DNA of 64,000 nucleotides from Rhodocollybia butyracea (Eukaryota; Basidiomycota; Agaricomycetes; Agaricales; Omphalotaceae): positions 388,108 to 452,107 of the forward strand of contig JADNRY010000021.1 of assembly GCA_015501585.1 (NCBI GenBank), in the 5' to 3' direction. Below are positions 55,393 to 64,000 of the stretch, piece after piece. Position numbers and translations under genes: made by a program. The notes below the pieces were generated by a model, which worked only from the letters and a program-made list of their open reading frames with translations, made no database searches and was not told the origin of the DNA. Position 1 is the first letter of the stretch. Each line of letters begins with the position of its first letter.

Positions 55393-56000
55393 ATGGTGCG
55401 TTAGCTCAACTCTTCTGTAAATGTGAACTGCCTACTAATCCCTGATCCTAGGCACCCACCAAAAAGGTTCGTTTCTGCCAGTACTCAGCTCAAACAATCG
55501 CATCTAAAATTCCATATCTTCCTCTTCGTAGTCCGGCGGCAAGACCCGCTCTGCCCTTCAAGATGTCGTTACCCGGGAATACACTATTCATCTGCACAAA
55601 CTGGTTCACGGACGCTCATTTAAGAAACGTGCGCCTTGGGCAGTAAAATCGGTTGTGAACTTCGCCACCAAAGCTATGGGTACTTCGGACGTGCGGTTGG
55701 ACCCGAAATTGAATCAGGCTATCTGGGCGCAGGGTGTTAAAACAGTACCCCACAGGCTTAGGGTGAAGCTTGAAAGTGTGTTCATTTTTTTTCTGGCTTG
55801 GACTATACGCTAATGATTGTTTTTGCATCTCCCAGGACGGAGAAACGACGACGAAGGTGCTAAGGAGAAACTCTACGTTTACGCATCGCATGTCCCCGTT
55901 ACATCTTTCAAGGTGAGGTTATAGGAAGCGATCGTATTCTGCTATCGACTGACATGTCCATTTCTAGGGTCTAGAGACTGTTGTTGTCGATGCTGAGTAG
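55393..56000 (+). CDS. RPL31: 60S ribosomal protein L31 (eL31)
   Basis: Large-subunit ribosomal protein at the tunnel exit, about 120 aa. The start codon ATG (55393-55395) is at once followed by an intron (GTGCGT...CCTAG); a 15-nt exon 55452-55466 encodes APTKK; the third exon starts at 55532 ([73 protein letters not shown]). Two more introns lead to [20 protein letters not shown] and [10 protein letters not shown]. All key blocks of eL31 are present. The intron after the ATG and the other short 5' introns are typical of ribosomal-protein genes in fungi. Confidence 0.95.
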
Positions 56001-56495
56001 ACGAGACGCAGGCGAATATAATCAATCATATCATCCTCCTGTTTTCTTGCCATGTTCTATTGCCGACCCATGCCAAAATATGCCTTACAAATGCAATGTC
56101 AACAAGCTATGAACTCGATATCGGATTTGACCAGTGAACGTATCCCGGTAAAGTTGATCCACACCACATCGATCCCAGATTTGTTTCGCAGACTCTAACC
56201 TACAAGGCTGCCGTCTACATGTTAAATTCCGTCGAGCTGTCTTTGTTCCCGATCCCATGTAAGTACGTGAGAGTGTAATTCTGCTAGTATTTTCAACTGG
56301 CTAGGATGAAATGCGTCCTCTAACACTTGACCTGATAGTTGAACGAAAGAGTCTCGGCCACATCTGTCTTTGGCTACCCACTATGTTCATCCATTAGTGT
56401 TGTAATTTTCTTTCGCACGCGATCAAAGCGAGTAATATCTAATATTTTATCTCGTTCTACATGCACCCGTACATTCATAAATAATTTGGTGACAT
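56001..56495. other. Convergent intergenic region
   Basis: Between the 3' ends of RPL31 and the minus-strand membrane protein gene. No other feature seen; I looked for a snoRNA (C/D motifs) and saw none I could support. Confidence 0.45.
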
Positions 56496-57565
56496 TTACT
56501 CAGTCTTTGTGCTTTTGAAATCCCTGTGGAGACGTGATTCACGCCATAGGGCAGAAGCAGCAAACGCTGCTCCTGGACCTACAAGTGGAGATGCCAAGAC
56601 GTTGCATACAAGTAGGGCAAGAACCTCCGTTACATTTTGACCGAACCAAAGGGTAGCCAACACAGAGGCGCCGAGCCCAAATACACCATCCCACTGAAGA
56701 ACGTTAAGAGCCTGGAGTGCTGCGGAGGTAGAAGAGGGTAGGATGTCAACAGAAGGAAGGAAGAGAGCTTTCAACTCTTCCGGATTTTTCGTGGTGAGCA
56801 TAGTGATATGCACAGAAGAGATCAAAAGGAATGAGGCAAGGTAGAAACCACGAATGAGCGGGTATCCTGAATCGGTTTGACGTTCAGTAGTGGGTGTTGC
56901 CGTGTACTGCACGAACGAAGCGGTGGCAACCACGATTGGTGATATCTGCCAGATGGCAGTGACGAAGGGATCTTGGAATGCAAATAAGCATCCACTGAGA
57001 AGTATCATGCCAAGAAGAACTCCGAACAGCACAGCTTGGGCTTGTGCCTTTGTTATCGTCGACTTTGGACCCGAGCGAGTTTGGGCGGCTCCTGAGAGGA
57101 TAAAGACCATCCAATAGACGGAGAATGAGGCTCCGAAGGAGAGGATCTGCATGAGTTGCGTGATTATGACGGGGTACCCCAGAACAAAGGGCGAGCTGGG
57201 TCTGTGCGCTTCAAAAAAGGGATGGCTAACAATGGGAATAGCAGAAATGAGGAGGTAGGCCAGGGCTGGCTTGACTTCTGGTTCAAAGGATACATGGAAG
57301 AATGCAACGATGTTACAGAGTATTTCATCGATAGCAGCGATACCGGTGTAGGGCAAACGATAGGAAATCAATCCGTCAACGTTAGCATGGCAGTGCGCCC
57401 CTAGTTTATCGTATAGTCCAGAAGCCTGCGCGTGTCCTATAATGTAGTTGAACGCTTGGACAGCTAACGCAGAAAAAGTGACAAGTGCGACAACATCTGT
57501 AGAAAATAATCAGTACAATTTGCTTCAGGTTTAATTATACACGTACTGAATACTTTGGAGGCCAT
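56496..57565 (-). CDS. Polytopic fungal membrane protein, unknown function
   Basis: About 335 aa, two or three exons: the ATG at 57563-57565 (MASKVF), a short intron, then VVALVTFSALAVQAFNYIIG, KLGAHCHANVDGLISYRLPY and one long exon. Seven or eight hydrophobic spans are visible: AFFHVSFEPEVKPALAYLLI, ITQLMQILSFGASFSVYWMV with FILSG, AVLFGVLLGMILLSGCLFAF, IWQISPIVVATASFVQY, GFYLASFLLISSVHITML, GVFGLGASVLATLWF and VLALLVCNVLASPLVGPGAA. A G-P-K-S loop precedes the third. Similar proteins occur next to secondary-metabolism genes in fungi, but nothing here supports such a cluster. It is divergently transcribed from the alpha/beta hydrolase gene with about 120 bases between start codons. Confidence 0.7.
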
Positions 57566-57688
57566 CGTTGTGGAGGTGAAAGCGCGAATTCCATGGAAAG
57601 CTAGCTTTTTAAGGCCTGATTGAGCTGGGCCGAGGTAATTACTCCGACTCGCACGTGCTACTTACGGCCTGTCCCTTTCACTTCAAAC

Positions 57689-58982
57689 ATGACCGAATTG
57701 CGCACTCTTTTCGATGCCGAAACCTGCACCCGTAAAGGACTATGTCCAGTAACCGAAATCAGGAATAAGAATCCTTTTGAAAGCCATTCGTTGTACTATG
57801 AACAACATGGTACAGGGCCAGAGAAAATACTCTTCATTATGGGGTGAACTTGTCCTTGCACCCCCCTCTTTCTTTCTTATTCAAAACTGATGGAATCTTA
57901 GAATGAATAGCAGCTTATTTGCCTGGCTCCCCCAGGTGAAGTATTTCTCTCGCCAGCCGCAGTATTCTGTCCTGGTTTTCGATAATCGGGGCGTTGGAAA
58001 CAGCAGTACGCCTAGCAGAGGTCCATACACGTTAGTTTATGGTCGTTTCCTATGGAGTCGCTGTGGAACCTTTCTTTATTAGTACAAGTGGAATGGCTGA
58101 AGACGCTATCGTGCTCCTGAACTATATCGGATGGACAGAGCCAAGGTCCGTACATTGCGTGGGTCTGTCGCTAGGAGGAATGATAGCTCAAGGTAAGCGA
58201 ATACAAGTTTTCAAGTCCAATCTATTTCCCAAGTATACGCAGAGCTCGCTGCGCGAATTCCGGAGCGATTAGCTTCCTTATCATTGGGTGTCACCACTCC
58301 AGGGGGCTATATCTGGACAAACTTCCCGCCGGCAAGCTCAATTCGCTTTCTAGTTTGTTTATATCGCTAAAGCTGCTGCAGTGGAAAGGCCTGAAAGCGA
58401 TTATCAAGTGAGTTGCACAGTGTGTTGTGGTCCTGATGATTCTTAGCGCCTTTCCAGGTTGACATTCACGCGAGATCCTGCTGATAGAATACCCATCCTG
58501 CTGGATCTTCTATACACCAGCTCTTGGCTAGAAGAGAAAGCGTTGGACGATCCACAAGGTCGGACAAATCGCCAAGTCGAAACCGAAGTCAGTATCTTTG
58601 ACTTTTTGCTTTGTCGCCTGTTCATTCTGGTTTTGAAACTTTTTAGGGTTACGCCCGACGGTTTGCATTCACGCGCCCTCAGACACTCCTTGGTGCGCTT
58701 TCTCAACAGGGTGCGGGTCTAACGCACCACGTTTCTGCGGACAGATTGCGCCAGATATCCAAGTCTATACCCAAGGTTGCTCTAGCTACTGGTGATGAGG
58801 ATCACCTTGTGTATACACACAACACCGTATATCTCAAGAAACAAATGGTGGAAGCCGAAGTGGTGGAATTCAAGAACACAGGACACGCTATTCATTATCA
58901 AAGATATAGAGAGTTTAATGCTATGTTGGAACGGGTATTCAAAGAGGGACGAGAGCGGTCTCTAGTAGAAAATAGTAGCTAG
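57689..58982 (+). CDS. Alpha/beta hydrolase
   Basis: About 320 aa over several exons. Blocks: FESHSLYYEQHGTGPEKILF and IMG (strand and oxyanion region), LNSSLFAWLPQ, YSVLVFDNRGVGNSSTP, GMAEDAIVLLNYIGWTE, the nucleophile elbow VGLSLGGMIAQ (Ser of G-x-S-x-G), LASLSLGVTTPGG, RDPADRIPILLDLLY, then VALATGDEDHLV (acid Asp) and FKNTGHAIHYQRYREFN (catalytic His). The triad is complete, so an active esterase/hydrolase is likely; substrate unknown. An in-frame ATG at 57620 would add 23 residues; 57689 is chosen because the family usually starts close to the SHSLYYEQHG strand. Divergent from the membrane protein gene upstream. Confidence 0.85.
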
Positions 58983-59665
58983 ATATATCAGTTACGAAAC
59001 AATATGAATGTTAAAAAACGAAAATGGCATGATGTCATTAGTCCCTTGTTGTTTTCCATCATGTCCAAGGTATTATCATTTGCTTGAGTTGCGATGCAAG
59101 TACCTATAATGATGGTCGTTATCCTAGGATGTGGCTCCCTGTCAATCTAAAGGTTTGCCGTCTGTCTAGCACAATACCTGGAGTAGTAACAACTTTTCCC
59201 AGCTTGCGATCTTCAAGACTGCCTGGGCAAGAATACTTACCATCCAGAAAAATGTGACGCTATCCTTCGGCAGCTGTATGAATGCTGCCAGCACATGTAC
59301 AAGACTGAAAAGAAGCCAGAATCTTCCGCGTGTCCTATACCCAGTGTTGTTGAACGATGGTTAAAGGACCATCCAAAATAGCTTTACAGTACTCCATCGG
59401 CCCGGATTAATAGACGGTAAGATCATATTGTTCTTTTACATCCTCTGCTCGACCGTAACCAAGACCCTCTTGCACCAAGCTATTCCCTAGTTTTATCATG
59501 TGTATATCAAACTTAACCGAATCCACTACTGATAGGAGCCCGAAGCCACGCAAGGGGAGAGGAGTACCTATCCACTTCGATCTTCGATCCCATCTATAAC
59601 TTTGCGGTGACTCCGGTGAGGCATGAATTCAAATCAAGTCTTTTCCGCGTCACTTTCCTCGTACC
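58983..59665. other. Intergenic, nothing recognised
   Basis: No gene seen on either strand. Confidence 0.45.
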
Positions 59666-60909
59666 ATGGCTTATTATTCTCCTTCTTCGTCCTATCCGTT
59701 GAACCCCACCTCCCTCATAGCGCCCTCATTTGCCTTGCCTCTTACTGCTTCCGCGAAATGTTCGCCTACCTTCGTTGATATAGAAAGGAGAAGCTCTGAA
59801 AAGCGGTTCTCCGACGCTTTGAACTCTGCTAAACTAGTAGTGGCCGGCGTAGCCCCCAACCGGCACTCCCACTCTGCTACATTGTCCAGACCGCTCTATG
59901 CCCCCATTCAGCATCAACCACCTCAGAGCCCTAAACACCTTTACGAACCCCTACCTCGCCTTGAACCCCTGTCTCGCCTTCGACAGGATCAGATCAGAGC
60001 CATGAACCCCTGCCTCACCTTGAACCCCTGTCTCGCCTTCGACAGCATCAACCACCTCAGAGCCATGAAACCCTGCCTCGCCTTGAACGCCTGTCCCACC
60101 TTCGACAGCATCAACCACCTCAGAGCCCTAAACACGTCCATGAACCTCTGCCTCGCCCTGAGCCCCTGTCTCGCCTTCAACAGCGTCTTCCATATGGTGG
60201 TGGGCCCCATGACACATCACAAGTGGTCACTCACAGAAACGTCCACGATTTTCGTCAAAAGAATGAATCTAGGTGCTTGCAGTCTATCGTGCATGGCCTG
60301 AACATGGCATTTGAAGACGATACACTCGCATTTGGCGAGAGAACCGGTTCTCCCGTCCTAGAGGAGGAGCTTAGGACCGCTGAGGGACAGAGATTCACGC
60401 ACATCATTAAGATCAGGGCTTTAAAGAGCATGCCTCAGCCTCCCGGTGTCAGCTACACAATGGAGAATGAGACACATATTCTGACCTTGGACATCCCATC
60501 TCGCACATACAATAAATTTGACTACTTCATGCGCACGATTGCTTCGACAGAAGTTCTCGAGACGGTCACACCAGAAACAGCGTATAATATATGCGCTGAT
60601 TTCAACGATCCCCACGGCGGTATCACCTTACTCAGTTTGAGGCAGATGTTAATGGCGAGGGAGTTTTTGTCCTGGGCGAGTGCTGATATCCAATTTCCTG
60701 GTAGTGTTCAAGCCCTCATCACCGCTCCTCGGGATCATTGCACGGACATGGTGTCTGTCGTTGGTTGTTATTTGGCACACCTTACCAGAAACCATGCGAC
60801 CGTTGTTCTTCATCAAATAAACGAAGAAAAATCACTCAGGAGTATATGGAAGAATTGTGTTAGTGAGGAGGGAGTAACCGTGATCCAGGAAGCAGTTGAC
60901 TATGTCTAG
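59666..60909 (+). CDS. Uncharacterised protein with coding minisatellite and a frame switch
   Basis: The first part starts at 59666 (MAYYSPSSSYPLNP) and runs into a Pro/Arg/Leu-rich tandem repeat (59909-60180). The frame that continues into the conserved C-terminal domain (HIIKIRALKSMPQPPGVSYT, HILTLDIPSRTYNKFDYFM, VTPETAYNICADFNDPHGG, MLMAREFLSWASADIQFPG, ALITAPRDHCTDMVSVVGCY with LAHLTR, SEEGVTVIQEAVDYV) is a different one; the change occurs in a shortened second repeat copy (59984-60042). The C-terminal part has the length and order of elements of a dual-specificity-phosphatase-like fold, with APRDHCTDMVSVVG where the HCxxGxxR loop would be, but lacks the full signature, so the resemblance is tentative. 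About 400 aa if the frame is restored by a small intron or indel. Confidence 0.55.
59909..60180 (+). repeat. Tandem minisatellite of four 59-75 bp units in coding sequence
   Basis: Units begin CAGCATCAACCACCTCAGAG and end CTCGCCTTCRA at 59909-59983 (75 bp), 59984-60042 (59 bp, start altered to CAGGATCAGATCAG), 60043-60105 (63 bp) and 60106-60180 (75 bp). In the main frame they encode variants of RQHQPPQS...EPLPRLEPLS. Lengths of 75 and 63 keep the frame; 59 does not. Confidence 0.85.
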
Positions 60910-61075
60910 CGATATTTTTTTGGTGTAAGTTCGATAGATCTTCGACCTCTGGGGTACTTGAATTTCAATCGTAAGACTGAGGGAGGATGATCATCAAGGA
61001 CCAAAAGTCATCGGAAGTCACTCTGACATTTACAGCAACACGCGGCTTTTCCTTCCGTTACGAAGCTCGCAGCCA
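60910..61075. other. Short intergenic spacer
   Basis: 3' end of the preceding gene; no other feature. Confidence 0.4.
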
Positions 61076-61464
61076 TTGCTGCCTCGGCTTGTAATCGAAT
61101 GCGGTGATTCAGAGTTGTGTCCGAATCGGTGACTTCTTAATTCCAAGTAATGATTTTCCACCTGCATCTGTCCTGAGTTGGGTCAGGTTGGGTCCCTGCA
61201 GGACAGGACTCTATAGTCATCGCCGGAGTCAATATACTCCAGCGGCATATGTAACTGCTTTTGCTCCCCCAATTCCGGAACCTCAAATTAAACTCCCTCA
61301 AGCATCCACCTGCAGCGAAGCCCTGGCGATGACTATAGAGTCCTATCCTGCAGGAACCCAACCTGACCCAGCTCAGGACAGATGCAGGTGGAAAAATCAT
61401 TACCTGGAATTACAAAGTCACCGATTTCTGAATCACCGCATTCGATTACAAGCCGAGGTAGCAA
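61076..61464. repeat. Foldback element with about 140-bp inverted arms
   Basis: The arm at 61076-61224 (TTGCTGCCTCGGCTTGTAAT to ACTCTATAGTCATCGCC) is repeated in reverse complement at 61325-61464 with a few mismatches and a small indel, around a loop of about 100 bases. The arms include GATTTTTCCACCTGCATCTG and CAACCTGACCCA-type words. No coding. Foldback MITE is the simplest reading; no clear target duplication was found. Confidence 0.8.
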
Positions 61465-61867
61465 GAGAGGAATGGGATGAGAGCCGCTGTGAAGAATCAG
61501 GGCGTGTAGCAATGATTGACAATGAAATGATTTTTTTTGCTTTTTGCTTTGCTATCACAAGATATTTTTAAGTACTTGCTTCGCACAATTATTCATGGAT
61601 ATCCAACTTCTCATATTGAGGACAAGCTGTTACGAATTCGTTGTAGCTCTGTTTGCAAGTTTTTCGATTGCGGTTCTTTGGGTTGACTCGTCTGATGTTG
61701 AGCGCGGCTCCGCGGAATGGAGACATGCGTTTGCTCGAAATTCGTTTGCTCGTTATATACTTTTGGGCGGGACTGATTTTGTGCAGGAATGCAGAGAGCG
61801 AAAAAAATTATCGTGTGAGTACTATTACTGAATGTTCTAATCTATTACTTTTCTGGATGGCGGCTAC
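61465..61867. other. Intergenic, nothing recognised
   Basis: 3' side of the minus-strand OYE gene; no supported gene. The plus-strand open stretch near 61544-61831 has no family signal. Confidence 0.4.
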
Positions 61868-63208
<1,341 letters not shown>

Positions 63209-64000
63209 GTTGCAGATAGAAAGAGGGGTTGAGTACAGCAAGGAACGTCCATCCTCTCTTTTCAAGGAGTTCCAGCCAGCTGCAGTGGTGGATGAGTAAG
63301 TTCAGAGCAGGGATTACCAACCAGGAAGCCTATTCATCTAAAGGTAAACAAGGATGCATGGGATTGAAAAATGTGCCGATAACCATGGCGCGTTGCTTTC
63401 AGAAGATTTTGCTTGGTAAACGGCTCAACCTCAAGGTAGAACTGATATTGCATCAATATATTGATTGCTGGGGCCGTGCAGCAGGGTATCTTGCGGATAG
63501 GTAATCCATAATCGTCCTCCTGGTCTTTGTGTAAGACACGGATAAGATATATAGATTGGTGGAAAGTGTGAGGACGAAACTTCCGGCCGAGCAAACAGTG
63601 CCATGAATCTGAGGCTGAGGAGGGGAGAGTCGATTGGTAGATAAATTACGATCCAACACAGATTGCCCGTTCGTCCCGGTGATTTCGAAAGTCACTACGC
63701 CAGCGCCAAATAATAACGGGCGAAAAAGTTAGCGAAATTGTACTTGTAATTAATTGTCTTTTTCAATGTAAATTACTTAGGAAATAGACTATCTTTTTCC
63801 TGAGAAAGAGTCCGAATTTCGCCGGTAATCTATGTTCTTTCCCGGCAGAAAAAGATAAGGAAATCTCTTATCTTTATCGCCCGTCATTCATTAAAAATTT
63901 CGCGGGCAGAAACTTAATGGGCAGAAACTGGGCGGGAACTGGGCAGCTCGCTCATGTGACCCTGATATGCCTTTTTTTGCTAATCAGGCCGAAATCTTTT
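63209..64000. other. Window end, upstream of OYE gene; weak open stretches
   Basis: Two overlapping minus-strand open stretches (63334-63594 and 63453-63695) might be exons of a small gene, but I see no family and no firm splicing. Near the end, GGGCAGAAACT occurs at about 63904 and 63919 with a partial third copy at about 63931, and AAAGATAAGGAAATC-type T/A-rich words repeat at 63785-63880. Confidence 0.3.

Noticed and set aside
56001..56495. snoRNA downstream of RPL31
   Set aside because: No C/D or H/ACA motif set that I could defend.
59909..60180. CRISPR-like array
   Set aside because: Units are contiguous, coding and without spacers, and the genome is eukaryotic.

Overview
The window looks like nuclear DNA of a basidiomycete fungus, most likely an Agaricomycete. 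Genes are closely packed on both strands, are cut by many short (about 45-65 nt) GT-AG introns, and encode typical basidiomycete proteins: a Gea/GBF1-type ARF-GEF, FACT subunit Spt16, the Pol III subunit Rpc82/RPC3, COX subunit IV/5, a GIS2/CNBP-type CCHC protein, ribosomal protein L31, an RTA1 protein, an HRQ/DUF3445 protein and an F-box/LRR-like remnant. I could run no database search; families are recognised by eye from motifs, and exon limits are read from splice signals and frame.

Layout. 1-8.0 kb is mobile DNA: a strange array (235-1277) of 82-bp palindromes alternating with a 226-bp segment that flips orientation, then a nearly intact Ty1/copia retrotransposon (2731-7894, minus strand) with 348-bp LTRs differing at one base, a 5-bp target duplication and an initiator-tRNA half-molecule type primer site. 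8.95-14.4 kb is the ARF-GEF gene (+). 15.3-20.3 kb holds three minus-strand genes: a cytochrome b561-like membrane protein, an NAD(P)-binding extended-SDR-like protein and a 3-hydroxyisobutyrate dehydrogenase. 20.3-28.6 kb is gene-poor, with one apparent 55-aa three-exon gene (26086-26363) and a probable minus-strand relic. 28.6-50.5 kb is gene-dense: a single-pass membrane protein (-), then on + a metallophosphoesterase, Spt16, an uncharacterised protein, Rpc82, RTA1 protein, COX IV, GIS2-like protein, a paralogue of the uncharacterised protein, a TM protein with a long disordered tail, and an HRQ/DUF3445 protein. 50.5-55 kb is repeat-rich, with a long inverted repeat, a perfect hairpin and an LRR protein that has lost its F-box. 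55.4-64 kb carries RPL31 (+), a polytopic membrane protein (-) divergent from an alpha/beta hydrolase (+), a gene with a coding minisatellite (+), a foldback element and an Old Yellow Enzyme homologue (-).

There is no operon or obvious biosynthetic cluster; the genes are mostly housekeeping functions in chromatin, transcription, translation, vesicle traffic and respiration. The most unusual features are the alternating palindrome array, recurring single-base homopolymer frame breaks in otherwise well conserved genes (which could be assembly error or real decay), two GC-AG introns, micro-exons, and the paralogue pair that brackets four unrelated genes.
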